Below are positions 9,203 to 17,716 of a stretch of DNA of 64,000 bases, in pieces. Both the position numbers and the translations under genes were made by a program. The stretch's first letter is position 1; every line of letters begins with the position of its first letter. The stretch is taken from the NCBI RefSeq assembly GCF_024170225.1, contig NZ_JALJXU010000001.1, positions 372,001 through 436,000 on the forward strand, read 5' to 3'. The notes beneath the pieces were generated by a model, which saw only the letters and a list, made by a program, of their open reading frames with translations, searched no databases and was not told where the DNA came from. Source of the stretch: Streptococcus gallinaceus (GTDB lineage: Bacteria > Bacillota > Bacilli > Lactobacillales > Streptococcaceae).

Positions 9203-10096
9203 ATGAAAGTTTACGTCGCAATTGATATCGGCGGTACCAGTATAAAATACGGTCTCATTGATGAAGAAGAAAATCTCATTGAGGGACATGAAAAGCCAAC
9301 ACAGGCACATTTAGGCGGTCCGCACATTCTTGCCAAGGTCGCAGACATTGTTGCTTCCTATAAGCAAGACCATGAAGTGCTAGGGATTTGCATTTCTTCA
9401 GCAGGCATGGTTGACCCAGATAAGGGAGAAATTTTCTACTCAGGTCCGCAAATTCCAAATTATGCTGGCACACGTTTCAAGCATGATTTGGAAGAAAAAT
9501 TAGGTATACCATGTGAGATTGAAAATGATGTCAACTGTGCTGGTTTGGCAGAGGTCATGTCTGGAAATGCTATGGGAGCGAATATTGCCATCTGTCTAAC
9601 CATTGGAACTGGTATCGGAGGCTGCCTGGTTATTGATAAGCAGGTTTTTCATGGATTTAGCAATTCAGCCTGCGAAGTTGGCTATATGCACCTACCAGGA
9701 GGTACCTTCCAAGATTTGGCATCTACCTCAGCTCTGGTACAATATGTCGCAGACCAGCATGGTCAAAGCAAGGAACATTGGAACGGCAAGCGGATTTTCA
9801 GAGAAGCTACCGAGGGAAATCCTTACTGCATTGAAGGCATTGACCGCATGGTAGATTATCTGGCGCAGGGAATTGCCAATATTTGCTATGTGACCAACCC
9901 TCAAAAGGTGGTTCTAGGTGGTGGTATCATGGCTCAAGAAGCCTTGTTGAAACCAAAAATTCGAGTCGCGGTCAATAAGTATCTGGTCTCTAGTCTGGCA
10001 GATAAGACCGAGCTTGTTTTCGCTCATCACCGCAATACAGCAGGGATGTTCGGAGCATATTACCATTTCAAAATTCAGCAGGAAAATAGAAAATGA
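9203..10096 (+). CDS. nanK: ROK family sugar kinase, probable N-acetylmannosamine kinase
   Basis: A 297-residue ROK protein with the N-terminal phosphate loop DIGGTSIKYG (residues 8-17), the catalytic aspartate in IENDVN (Asp109) and the adenosine motif GTGIGG. Context predicts ATP-dependent 6-phosphorylation of ManNAc, feeding NanE. Unlike many ROK kinases it has no CxCGxxGCxE zinc motif: the region after CEVGYMHLPGG holds no cysteine pair. It has no N-terminal helix-turn-helix, so it is an enzyme rather than a repressor. It ends at a terminator shared with the RpiR gene. Confidence 0.88.
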   Translation: MKVYVAIDIGGTSIKYGLIDEEENLIEGHEKPTQAHLGGPHILAKVADIVASYKQDHEVLGICISSAGMVDPDKGEIFYSGPQIPNYAGTRFKHDLEEKLGIPCEIENDVNCAGLAEVMSGNAMGANIAICLTIGTGIGGCLVIDKQVFHGFSNSACEVGYMHLPGGTFQDLASTSALVQYVADQHGQSKEHWNGKRIFREATEGNPYCIEGIDRMVDYLAQGIANICYVTNPQKVVLGGGIMAQEALLKPKIRVAVNKYLVSSLADKTELVFAHHRNTAGMFGAYYHFKIQQENRK

Positions 10097-10118
10097 AGCC
10101 ACTTTGGCTTCATTTTTT
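10091..10118. terminator. Bidirectional terminator, nanK / RpiR regulator
   Basis: AAATGAAGCCA and TGGCTTCATTT pair around a short loop, followed by T-rich sequence rightward and A-rich sequence leftward. Both convergent genes end in it. Confidence 0.85.
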
Positions 10119-10946
10119 GATTCGTTTATAGGGTTTTGTCCAATAACTATTAAAAATTTCTTCCTTACGTGGTCGGTCAATTTCCCGGAAGTGAGCGTAG
10201 AGGATGTCGAGGAGGATGAGCATAGGAAATTGGGGGGAGATGCGATTTCCGTAATTGAGGTGATAAACGGACGCTAGCTTGACATTCTCAGTCAGATTCT
10301 GGGTTTCAATCGGTGGGGCGGTAGTCAACAAAATAGTTTTTGCCTTCATTTCTTGGGCGGATAAGAGACTGTCGATAATGGCTTTTGTCTCGCCAGAAAG
10401 TGAGAAACCGATTGCCAGACATTTTTCATCCAAAATACTAATAGTCCAGGAAAAACTATCCCGATCAGTCAGTGCTTCACAGACAACACCTAGACGCATG
10501 AGACGGAGCTTAAATTCGCGTGCCACCAAGCCTGAAGAGCCAAGTCCGAAGAAGTAGACGCGCTCTGCTTCCTCAATCATCGTAGCGATACGCTGGATCT
10601 GGTCTTCATCAATTAATTTCTGAGTCTGCTGGATTAACTCCTCATAGTCGTAAAAAACACGACGGGTTAACTCTTTTTCGATCTGGGGCAAGGACGCTTT
10701 GGATACATCTGCCAATTCTTTCTGGTATTGAAAAAGAAAGGCACGGTAACCTGAAAAATCACATTTTTTTGCAAAACGGGTCAGGGCAGCTTGGGAAATA
10801 TGCAGACGCTGGGCAACAGCTTGAGAGGACAAGTCTTTTTCTAGTTTTCCAGCCTCTAAAAAATAATCAGCAATGCTGTTTTCGAGCTCAGTAAAGGTCT
10901 CTTTTTGTCGATTGATCGTTGAAAAAATGCTTTGTGAGAAATTCAT
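10110..10946 (-). CDS. nanR: RpiR-family transcriptional regulator of the nan cluster
   Basis: A 278-residue regulator with an N-terminal helix-turn-helix (about residues 1-77; LSSQAVAQRLHISQAALTRF) and a C-terminal SIS sugar-phosphate-binding domain (VYFFGLGSSGLVAREF and FSLSGETKAI). It likely senses ManNAc-6-phosphate or a related intermediate. In S. pneumoniae the equivalent regulator NanR activates the nan genes. Here it is convergent with nanK and divergent from rpiA. The palindromic sites at 3089-3163 are candidate targets. The start follows GGACGG. Confidence 0.88.
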   Translation of the reverse strand: MNFSQSIFSTINRQKETFTELENSIADYFLEAGKLEKDLSSQAVAQRLHISQAALTRFAKKCDFSGYRAFLFQYQKELADVSKASLPQIEKELTRRVFYDYEELIQQTQKLIDEDQIQRIATMIEEAERVYFFGLGSSGLVAREFKLRLMRLGVVCEALTDRDSFSWTISILDEKCLAIGFSLSGETKAIIDSLLSAQEMKAKTILLTTAPPIETQNLTENVKLASVYHLNYGNRISPQFPMLILLDILYAHFREIDRPRKEEIFNSYWTKPYKRIKK

Positions 10947-10977
10947 GGGACCGTCCTTTTTTCTAGTCTACAAGCTG

Positions 10978-10986
10978 ATTATACCA
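10978..10986 (-). promoter_or_regulatory. Extended -10 promoter of the RpiR regulator
   Basis: On the minus strand TGGTATAAT is a perfect extended -10 element, about 30 bases upstream of the regulator start. It lies about 60 bases from the divergent rpiA promoter. Confidence 0.65.
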
Positions 10987-11041
10987 CAAGAAATTGATTT
11001 TGTAACCGTTTTACCAAGCGGTAGAAATCTAGTTTTATTTG

Positions 11042-11050
11042 TGGTAGAAT
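11042..11050 (+). promoter_or_regulatory. Extended -10 promoter of rpiA
   Basis: TGGTAGAAT is an extended -10 element with one mismatch in the hexamer, 33 bases before the rpiA start. No convincing -35 box is visible. Confidence 0.55.
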
Positions 11051-11083
11051 AACAATAGCCAAAATAAAGGAGAAAGAAATCGT

Positions 11084-11755
11084 ATGTCAAACTTGAAACA
11101 ACAAGTTGGAATCAAAGCTGCTGAATTTGTCAGAGACGGCATGATTGTCGGCTTGGGAACAGGGTCAACAGCTTATTATTTTGTGGAAGAAATTGGTCGT
11201 CGTGTTAAAGAAGAAGGTTTGCAGATTACAGCCGTAACTACGTCCCATGCCACATATGCGCAGGCAGAAGGTTTGGGCATTCCGCTGAAGGCCATTGATG
11301 ACGTGGAATACGTTGACTTGACTGTAGATGGTGCGGATGAAGTAGATGGTCACTTCAATGGTATCAAAGGCGGCGGTGCGGCTCTCCTCATGGAAAAAAT
11401 CGTGGCTGTAAACAGCAAAGACTGCATCTGGATTGTGGACGAGTCAAAGGTTGTTGAGACACTTGGTGCCTTCAAATTGCCGGTCGAAGTGGTGCAATAC
11501 GGCGCTGAAAATCTATTCCGTAAGTTTGAAGAAAAAGGTTATCATCCCGCTTTTCGTGTGACAAATGGCCAACGTCACATCACTGATATGAAAAACTTCA
11601 TCATTGACTTAGATTTGAAAAAAATTCCGGATGCAGTCGCCTTGGCAAATGAATTGGACCAGACAGTGGGAGTTGTCGAACACGGACTCTTTATCGGACT
11701 CATCTCAAAAGTCATCGTTGGCTACCCTGACGGACCAAAAATTATAGAAAAATAA
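11084..11755 (+). CDS. rpiA: Ribose-5-phosphate isomerase A
   Basis: A 223-residue cytosolic enzyme that interconverts ribose-5-phosphate and ribulose-5-phosphate in the pentose phosphate pathway. Family motifs are [16 protein letters not shown], the active-site DGADEVD and the KGGGAAL loop. AAAGGAG precedes the start. The folate gene follows after 5 bases; phosphopentomutase and nucleoside phosphorylase genes lie further on, so this stretch handles ribose phosphates released from nucleosides. Confidence 0.96.
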   Translation: MSNLKQQVGIKAAEFVRDGMIVGLGTGSTAYYFVEEIGRRVKEEGLQITAVTTSHATYAQAEGLGIPLKAIDDVEYVDLTVDGADEVDGHFNGIKGGGAALLMEKIVAVNSKDCIWIVDESKVVETLGAFKLPVEVVQYGAENLFRKFEEKGYHPAFRVTNGQRHITDMKNFIIDLDLKKIPDAVALANELDQTVGVVEHGLFIGLISKVIVGYPDGPKIIEK

Positions 11756-11760
11756 TACAA

Positions 11761-13008
11761 ATGAATTATCAAGAAAGTTTGGATTGGATCCATAGCAAGC
11801 TCAAGTTTGGCATAAAACCAGGCTTGAAGCGAATTGAATGGTTGCTAGAACAATTGAGCAATCCCCAAGATAAAATTAAAGGTGTCCATATTGTTGGGAC
11901 AAATGGTAAGGGCTCAACGGTTGCCAATTTGCAACATATTTTGACGGCTAGTGGCTATAAAGTAGGCAGTTTTACGTCTCCTTATATCGTTGATTTTCGG
12001 GAGCGTATTTCAGTAGATGGGCAGATGATTTCTGAAGAAGCACTGATGAATTTAGTGCAACGCATCTATCCAATCGTCGAGCGCTTGTCCGAGGAGACTG
12101 GTCTAGATCCAGCGACAGAATTTGAGATTATCACGGCCATGATGTTTCTCTATTTTGCGGAAGTGGAGCCGGTAGATATTGTTTTAGTTGAGGCAGGTCT
12201 AGGTGGACGTCTCGATTCAACAAATGTCTTTCAGCCCTTGGTAGTTGTCTGTCCCTCGATTGGGCTAGACCATCAAAACATCCTTGGAAATAGTTATGTA
12301 GAAATTGCCCAGGAGAAAGCAGCGGTTATCAAAGACGGAACTCCCTTTGTCTTTGTGACAGAGCGCCAAGATGTCCGTCAGGTCTTTCTGGAAAAATGCC
12401 AAGAAACCAATAGTCAGCCTTATCAGCTATACCGAGACTTTGAGCTAAATGGTCAGACTTACCAGGAAAATGGACAAGTCCAACTGGAAAATGTCCATCT
12501 TGGTTTGCCAGGGCATCATCAGGTTGAAAATGCTGCGCTTGCCATTCGAGTTAGTCGAATCTTGCAGGAAAAAGGCTATGAGAAGATTAGTCCAGAGACT
12601 ATCAAACAGGGCTTGGCAGCAAGTCGTTGGGTTGGTCGGACAGAGCTCATGCGAGAAAACTTGATGATTGATGGCGCCCATAATAATGAATCGATCCATG
12701 CCTTGTGTGACTTGTTGCAGCAGCAGTATGCGGACAAGGAAGTGAAGATTTTATTTGCTGCCATTGATACCAAGCCGACCGAGCAGATGATTGAGCAGTT
12801 GGCACAGGTTGGCCAGGTGACAGTCACCAGCTTTGACTATCCAAATGCAGTGGTGCTCGAGCAATATCCGCCACAGGTTGAGCAAGTCGAGGATTTTTGT
12901 TTGTGGCTTGACCAGTCGGAAAACTTGGCTGAACATCAATTTGCAGTCGTAACGGGTTCCCTTTACTTTATTTCACAAGTAAGGGCTTATCTGACGGCAA
13001 AAAAATAG
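11761..13008 (+). CDS. folC: Folylpolyglutamate synthase / dihydrofolate synthase-type ligase
   Basis: A 415-residue Mur-ligase-like enzyme that adds glutamate to folates. Motifs are the P-loop HIVGTNGKGSTVANLQHIL, the folate and metal region TSPYIVDFRERI, and the late Mur-ligase motif MIDGAHNNESI. Length is typical. It begins 5 bases after rpiA with no clear ribosome-binding site, suggesting coupled translation. It ends with a terminator at 13024-13049. Streptococci often carry two folC-like genes, so its exact substrate range is open. Confidence 0.92.
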   Translation: MNYQESLDWIHSKLKFGIKPGLKRIEWLLEQLSNPQDKIKGVHIVGTNGKGSTVANLQHILTASGYKVGSFTSPYIVDFRERISVDGQMISEEALMNLVQRIYPIVERLSEETGLDPATEFEIITAMMFLYFAEVEPVDIVLVEAGLGGRLDSTNVFQPLVVVCPSIGLDHQNILGNSYVEIAQEKAAVIKDGTPFVFVTERQDVRQVFLEKCQETNSQPYQLYRDFELNGQTYQENGQVQLENVHLGLPGHHQVENAALAIRVSRILQEKGYEKISPETIKQGLAASRWVGRTELMRENLMIDGAHNNESIHALCDLLQQQYADKEVKILFAAIDTKPTEQMIEQLAQVGQVTVTSFDYPNAVVLEQYPPQVEQVEDFCLWLDQSENLAEHQFAVVTGSLYFISQVRAYLTAKK

Positions 13009-13023
13009 AAGAAATGAACCATT

Positions 13024-13050
13024 AGCAGAGAGGAAATCTCTGCTTTTTCT
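13024..13050 (+). terminator. Terminator after folC
   Basis: AGCAGAGA and TCTCTGCT pair around GGAAA and are followed by TTTTCTTTCT, so the rpiA-folC unit ends here before the deoB promoter. Confidence 0.82.
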
Positions 13051-13110
13051 TTCTAAAAATAGAATTTATGAAAATGCTACCAAAACAAATCGGACTATTG
13101 TTCGGATTTA

Positions 13111-13119
13111 TGATATAAT
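13111..13119 (+). promoter_or_regulatory. Extended -10 promoter of the deoB operon
   Basis: TGATATAAT is a perfect extended -10 element 30 bases upstream of the deoB ATG. No good -35 hexamer stands at the usual spacing, as often for extended -10 promoters. Confidence 0.7.
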
Positions 13120-13148
13120 AAAGTTAATTTCATTCAAAGGAGAATAAC

Positions 13149-14360
13149 ATGTCAACTTTTGATCGTATTCACTTAGTCGTTCTGGATTCAGTCGGTATTG
13201 GTGCCGCACCAGACGCCAATAATTTTGTTAATGCGGGTGTACCAGATGGTGCCTCAGATACCTTGGGGCATATTTCAAAAACAGTTGGGCTCGATGTGCC
13301 AAATATGGCGAAAATTGGTCTTGGAAATATTCCTCGCCCACAAGCCCTCAAAACAGTTCCTGCTGAAAGCAACCCAACAGGTTACGTGACAAAATTGGAA
13401 GAAGTGTCACTTGGTAAAGACACCATGACAGGTCACTGGGAAATTATGGGACTGAATATCACTGAACCATTCGATACATTCTGGAATGGTTTCCCAGAAG
13501 AAATTTTGACACAAATTGAAGAATTTTCAGGTCGTAAAGTCATTCGTGAAGCCAATAAACCTTACTCTGGTACAGCAGTTATCGATGATTTTGGACCTCG
13601 TCAGATGGAAACAGGCGAATTGATCATCTACACCTCTGCAGACCCAGTGCTTCAGATTGCGGCTCACGAAGATATTATTCCACTTGATGAGCTCTACCGT
13701 ATCTGTGAGTTTGCCCGCTCTATCACTTTGGAACGTCCAGCTTTACTTGGTCGTATCATTGCGCGTCCATATGTTGGTACACCTGGTAACTTCACACGTA
13801 CTGCCAACCGTCGTGACCTTGCAGTATCGCCATTCCAACCAACTGTGTTGAACAAATTGGATGAAGCAGGCGTAGATGTTTACTCTGTTGGTAAAATCGC
13901 TGATATTTTCAATGGTTCTGGTATCAATCATGATATGGGCCACAACAAATCAAACAGCCACGGTATGGATACCTTGATTAAGACCATGGGATTGCCTGAG
14001 TTTGAAAAAGGATTCTCATTTACTAACTTGGTTGACTTTGATGCCTTGTACGGACACCGTCGCAATGCACATGGATACCGCGATTGCTTGCATGAATTTG
14101 ATGAACGCTTGCCTGAAATCATTGCGGCTATGCGTGACAATGACCTTCTCTTGATTACAGCAGACCACGGAAACGACCCTACTTATGCAGGTACAGACCA
14201 TACTCGCGAATACATTCCGCTTCTTGCTTATTCACCAGCCTTTAAAGGAAATGGTATCATCCCAGTAGGACATTTTGCGGACATCTCAGCAACTATCGCT
14301 GAAAACTTTGGCGTAGACACAGCTATGATTGGTGAGAGTTTCTTGAAGGAACTCATCTAA
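13149..14360 (+). CDS. deoB: Phosphopentomutase
   Basis: A 403-residue alkaline-phosphatase-superfamily enzyme that interconverts (deoxy)ribose-1-phosphate and (deoxy)ribose-5-phosphate. Metal-ligand motifs are [14 protein letters not shown] near the N-terminus and [19 protein letters not shown] near the C-terminus; the phosphorylated threonine lies in [13 protein letters not shown]. It leads an operon with the two nucleoside phosphorylases and links them to rpiA. Its stop overlaps the next start by one base. Confidence 0.97.
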   Translation: MSTFDRIHLVVLDSVGIGAAPDANNFVNAGVPDGASDTLGHISKTVGLDVPNMAKIGLGNIPRPQALKTVPAESNPTGYVTKLEEVSLGKDTMTGHWEIMGLNITEPFDTFWNGFPEEILTQIEEFSGRKVIREANKPYSGTAVIDDFGPRQMETGELIIYTSADPVLQIAAHEDIIPLDELYRICEFARSITLERPALLGRIIARPYVGTPGNFTRTANRRDLAVSPFQPTVLNKLDEAGVDVYSVGKIADIFNGSGINHDMGHNKSNSHGMDTLIKTMGLPEFEKGFSFTNLVDFDALYGHRRNAHGYRDCLHEFDERLPEIIAAMRDNDLLLITADHGNDPTYAGTDHTREYIPLLAYSPAFKGNGIIPVGHFADISATIAENFGVDTAMIGESFLKELI

Positions 14361-14881
14361 TGTCGGAAGTCATTGCTTATTTTGGAGTGAGCCTCGATGG
14401 CTATCTAGCGACAGTCGATGAAAGTGTTGAGTGGTTAGAAACGGTTGAAGGCGAAGGGGACAATGGTTATGGGGACTTTTACCAATCTATCGGCACGGTG
14501 TTGATGGGACGGACTACCTATGACTGGATTGCAGAGCGAATGCAGCCCTTTCCGTATCCCGATAAGACCAACTACGTTTTTACCAGCCGACAAGCGGATG
14601 AACAGGACACTGTTAAGTTTGTCAATAGCTCAGCTGACGCCTTTGTTTCAGACTTGAAATTGCAATCAAGCCGAGATATTTGGTTGTGTGGTGGCGGAAC
14701 ACTCTTTTCAAGTTTATTGAAGGCTGGATTGATTGACCAGATTCGAGTGACACTTGCACCTGTTATCCTCGGGCAAGGCATCTCACTTTACCAAGATTTG
14801 GTAGAGAGTCAGGATTTGCAACTCTTGGAAATGAGACGTCATGGTCAGTTTGTAGAATTGATGTATAAGGTAGAGAAGTGA
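14360..14881 (+). CDS. RibD C-terminal / dihydrofolate reductase-like protein
   Basis: A 173-residue protein of the RibD_C/DHFR-like family (YyaP/YwjB type). Characteristic pieces are GVSLDGYLA at the N-terminus, GTVLMGRTTYDWI, and DIWLCGGGTLFSSLLKAGLIDQ, which is the nucleotide-binding loop. These proteins are predicted NAD(P)H-dependent reductases of unknown substrate. The ATG overlaps the deoB stop (TAATG), so translation is coupled. It should not be taken for the cell's main dihydrofolate reductase. Confidence 0.85.
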   Translation: MSEVIAYFGVSLDGYLATVDESVEWLETVEGEGDNGYGDFYQSIGTVLMGRTTYDWIAERMQPFPYPDKTNYVFTSRQADEQDTVKFVNSSADAFVSDLKLQSSRDIWLCGGGTLFSSLLKAGLIDQIRVTLAPVILGQGISLYQDLVESQDLQLLEMRRHGQFVELMYKVEK

Positions 14882-14890
14882 GGCATTTGC

Positions 14891-15241
14891 ATGGCAGAAG
14901 TGACGATTTATCACAACCCGAACTGTAGCAAGTCACGAGCCGTTCTGGCCATTATTGAGGAGAGTAAACGTCCTTATCGGGTCATTCCTTATCTGGAAGA
15001 ACCGTTATCGCTAGAACAGTTGAAGGATTTGTGCCGCCAATTAAACTTGCCTCTTCGTGCAGTTATGCGGACAGATGTGCCGGCCTATGACGACTTGGGC
15101 TTGGCTGACGAACACATAAGCGAGGAAGCTTTATTTGCTGCTATCGCACAACATCCAGCTCTGCTCAATCGCCCGATTGTTGTGACTGATAAAGGAGCAG
15201 CACTTTGTCGCCCTATTGAGACAGTCTATCATCTACTATAG
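14891..15241 (+). CDS. ArsC/Spx-superfamily reductase-like protein
   Basis: A 116-residue thioredoxin-fold protein of the ArsC family. The N-terminal HNPNCSKSRAVL holds the single active cysteine typical of glutaredoxin-linked arsenate reductases, and the C-terminal LNRPIVVTDKGAALCRP matches the RP motif that follows the active site. It lacks the CxxC of Spx. No ars genes lie nearby, so its substrate is uncertain and arsenate is only one option. It sits inside the deoB-punA operon, 9 bases after the previous gene. Confidence 0.82.
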   Translation: MAEVTIYHNPNCSKSRAVLAIIEESKRPYRVIPYLEEPLSLEQLKDLCRQLNLPLRAVMRTDVPAYDDLGLADEHISEEALFAAIAQHPALLNRPIVVTDKGAALCRPIETVYHLL

Positions 15242-15273
15242 TTTAGAAATAAAAATAAATTGAAGGAAACCAT

Positions 15274-16083
15274 ATGATACTTTTAGAAAAAATTTATGAA
15301 ACACGTGATTTCTTGCAAGAAAAAGGCATCACAACACCAGAATTTGGTCTGATTTTGGGCTCAGGTCTTGGTGAATTAGCAGAAGAAATTGAAAATGCCA
15401 TTGTTGTTGATTATGCAGATATTCCAAACTGGGGTCGCTCAACCGTTGTTGGTCACGCTGGTAAGTTGGTTTACGGCGACTTGGCAGGTCGTAAGGTTCT
15501 TGCCTTGCAAGGCCGTTTCCACTTCTACGAAGGAAACCCAATGGAAGTTGTTACCTTCCCAGTTCGTATCATGAAAGCGCTCGGTTGTCATTCTGTCCTT
15601 GTGACAAATGCAGCTGGTGGTATCGGTTTTGGTCCAGGCACACTTATGCTCATCAATGACCATATCAATATGACGGGTACCAATCCGTTGATTGGTGAAA
15701 ACTTGGACGAATTTGGTCCACGTTTCCCAGATATGTCAAAAGCCTATACGCCTGAATACCGTCAAGTAGCTTATGAAGTTGCAGAAAAATTGAACATCAA
15801 ATTGAGCGAAGGCGTTTACCTTGGTTGCTCAGGTCCAACTTATGAAACACCAGCAGAAATTCGTGCCTTCCAAACTTTAGGCGCGGATGCTGTTGGTATG
15901 TCAACTGTACCAGAAGTAATTATTGCTGTGCACTCAGGACTAAAAGTACTGGGAATTTCAGCGATCACTAACCACGCAGCTGGCTTCCAAGAAGAACTCA
16001 ATCACGAAGAAGTAGTTGAAGTTACACAACGTATTAAAGAAGATTTCAAAGGATTTGTCAAAGCAATTTTGGCGGAGTTGTAA
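15274..16083 (+). CDS. punA: Purine-nucleoside phosphorylase, trimeric type
   Basis: A 269-residue family-I (trimeric, mammalian-like) purine nucleoside phosphorylase that cleaves guanosine and inosine with phosphate to base plus ribose-1-phosphate. Motifs are GLILGSGLGELAEEI for phosphate binding, VVGHAGKLVYGDLAGRKV, the purine-site region LGCSGPTYETPAEI and GADAVGMSTVPEVI. AAGGAAA precedes the ATG. The ribose-1-phosphate product is passed to DeoB, encoded upstream. A second, hexameric-type enzyme follows. Confidence 0.95.
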   Translation: MILLEKIYETRDFLQEKGITTPEFGLILGSGLGELAEEIENAIVVDYADIPNWGRSTVVGHAGKLVYGDLAGRKVLALQGRFHFYEGNPMEVVTFPVRIMKALGCHSVLVTNAAGGIGFGPGTLMLINDHINMTGTNPLIGENLDEFGPRFPDMSKAYTPEYRQVAYEVAEKLNIKLSEGVYLGCSGPTYETPAEIRAFQTLGADAVGMSTVPEVIIAVHSGLKVLGISAITNHAAGFQEELNHEEVVEVTQRIKEDFKGFVKAILAEL

Positions 16084-16118
16084 CATTCCCTACTCACTAA
16101 CTGATAAACGAATCAACC

Positions 16119-16154
16119 AGAAAGGAAGAGAGTTCGCTCTCTATATCATCAATT
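16119..16154 (+). promoter_or_regulatory. deoD ribosome-binding site with UUCG hairpin in the spacer
   Basis: AGAAAGGA (16119-16126) is an 8-base match to the anti-Shine-Dalgarno sequence but lies 28 bases before the deoD ATG, too far for normal use. Immediately behind it AGAGAG-TTCG-CTCTCT (16127-16142) forms a 6-bp stem with a stable UUCG loop. Folding this hairpin leaves 12 unpaired bases to the ATG, an acceptable spacing. Confidence 0.6.
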
Positions 16155-16865
16155 ATGTCAATTCATATCGAAGCAAAACAAGGTCAAATTGCGGATAAAA
16201 TCTTGCTACCAGGAGACCCTCTCCGCGCCAAATTCATCGCGGAAAATTTTTTAGAAGACGCAGAATGTTTTAATACTGTTCGTAACATGTTTGGTTACAC
16301 AGGGACTTACAAAGGCCACCGTGTATCTGTTATGGGAACAGGGATGGGGATGCCGTCTATTTCTATCTATGCGCGTGAGCTCATTGTTGACTACGGCGTG
16401 AAGAAACTCATTCGCGTTGGGACAGCTGGTTCCATCAATCCAGATGTGCATGTCCGTGAATTGGTCTTGGCACAAGCTGCTGCGACAAATTCAAACATTA
16501 TCCGCAATGACTGGCCAGAATATGACTTCCCACAAATTGCAGACTTTGGCTTGTTGGACAAAGCCTACCACATTGCAAAAGAACTCGGCATGACAACGCA
16601 CGTTGGGAATGTCCTTTCTTCAGATGTATTCTACTCAAATATGGCAGACCGCAATATTTCCCTTGGTAAATTGGGTGTGCATGCTATTGAGATGGAAGCG
16701 GCAGCTCTTTACTACTTGGCAGCCCAACACGGTGTGCAAGCCTTGGGAATTATGACTATTTCAGATAGCTTGGTCAACCCAGAGGAAGACACAACTGCAG
16801 AAGAACGCCAAAATACTTTCACAGATATGATGAAGGTTGGTTTGGAAACATTGATTGCGGAATAG
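16155..16865 (+). CDS. deoD: Purine-nucleoside phosphorylase, hexameric DeoD type
   Basis: A 236-residue family-I hexameric enzyme of the E. coli DeoD type, acting on adenosine, inosine and their deoxy forms. Motifs are the start region [20 protein letters not shown], the phosphate loop [12 protein letters not shown], and the ribose and base site [12 protein letters not shown]. Together with PunA it covers both 6-oxo and 6-amino purines. Its leader carries the hairpin described separately. The HEPN-like gene follows after 8 bases. Confidence 0.95.
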   Translation: MSIHIEAKQGQIADKILLPGDPLRAKFIAENFLEDAECFNTVRNMFGYTGTYKGHRVSVMGTGMGMPSISIYARELIVDYGVKKLIRVGTAGSINPDVHVRELVLAQAAATNSNIIRNDWPEYDFPQIADFGLLDKAYHIAKELGMTTHVGNVLSSDVFYSNMADRNISLGKLGVHAIEMEAAALYYLAAQHGVQALGIMTISDSLVNPEEDTTAEERQNTFTDMMKVGLETLIAE

Positions 16866-16873
16866 GAACTATC

Positions 16874-17616
16874 ATGAACAAGGAAAGCAAACAGCTCTTG
16901 TTGCTCTTGCTAGACTTGTATGAGTATTCGACCGCTTATAAAGTAGCTCAAAAACTCCAGCATTGCCCTAAAGAGGTGCTGGAGTTGCTTTATATTCTAA
17001 AGGAAAGAAGAGAGCTCAATATCGATCCAGCTGTGGAGAGTGGTCAGGTACAAAATGCAAGCAAAGAAACAGAGCAATTATCGAATTATTTATTGGACTT
17101 GGAAGTCAAGTTGAAAAGGGGCAGATTATTGACTTTGTGCGTGCGGTCTCTCCTTTGATTTATCGCCTTTTTCTGCGGATTGTGCTGGAGAAAATTCCAA
17201 ATTTGAAAGACTATATCTATGATGCCAAGGACCATCGATACGACACTTGGAAGCGTTCGGCCTTGCAGGAGTCTGACAATGCGGTCTTGCGCCATTTTAA
17301 TCCTGAGCGGATTGTGACATCCAACAGCCTGTCTCTTCTCATTCAGAATATTGATTTTCCTAAGGAGGTCAAGGAGAAGGTGGAGCAGCTGCGCTATTTG
17401 GAGCGAACGATCCGGAATCCCTTGGCTCACTTGATTAAACCTTTTGATGAAGAAGAATTGCATCGGACGACTCAGTTTTCTTCGCAGACCTTTTTCAATT
17501 TGTTGGTCGACTTGGCAAGACAGACGGGCATTTCCTATTCGACAGAATTTTATTTTGACACTTGCAACCAAACCATTCGTCACCTGCTAGATGATAGTGA
17601 GAAAACAGCTGAATAA
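16874..17616 (+). pseudogene. Frameshifted HEPN-domain (Csm6-like) gene
   Basis: Two reading frames overlap. The first, 16874-17158, encodes MNKESKQLLLLLLDLYEYST and onward; the second is open to 17616. Adding one base after 17080 joins them as EQLIELFIGLGSQV, which reads naturally, so a single-base deletion is likely. The joined product is about 247 residues. It holds RNPLAH (codons 17413-17430), an R-x4-H motif as in HEPN ribonucleases, in a setting like the C-terminal half of Csm6. The N-terminal CARF domain of Csm6 is absent. No cas genes or CRISPR array are in the window. Confidence 0.6.
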
Positions 17617-17627
17617 GCTGTTTTTTT
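17602..17627 (+). terminator. Terminator of the deoB-deoD operon
   Basis: AAAACAGCT and AGCTGTTTT form a stem around GAATA, followed by a run of seven T. The HEPN-like gene's stop lies in the loop. Confidence 0.85.
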
Positions 17628-17632
17628 GTGGT

Positions 17633-17660
17633 TTGAAAAATCATGAAAATTTGGTATAAT
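17633..17660 (+). promoter_or_regulatory. glgP promoter
   Basis: The -35 box TTGAAA (17633-17638) and the -10 box TATAAT (17655-17660) are separated by 16 bases. Confidence 0.75.
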
Positions 17661-17664
17661 AATG

Positions 17665-17679
17665 ATGATAACGCTGTCA
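17665..17679 (+). promoter_or_regulatory. Candidate cre box at the glgP transcription start
   Basis: ATGATAACGCTGTCA fits the cre consensus WTGNAANCGNWNNCW with one mismatch at position 5. It starts 4 bases after the -10 box and so overlaps the expected start of transcription, where CcpA would repress. Confidence 0.65.
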
Positions 17680-17716
17680 TTTTCATCACTTGTTGTGAAA
17701 GAAAAGAGGAACGCCT

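Noticed and set aside
14891..15241. Calling the ArsC-like gene an arsenic resistance gene
   Set aside because: There is no arsenic efflux or arsR gene nearby and it sits in a nucleoside operon. Only the superfamily is supported.
17060..17158. Programmed -1 frameshifting as an explanation for the split HEPN-like gene
   Set aside because: I see no X-XXY-YYZ slippery heptamer or strong downstream structure in the overlap. A single-base deletion after 17080 explains the join better. It was not excluded experimentally.
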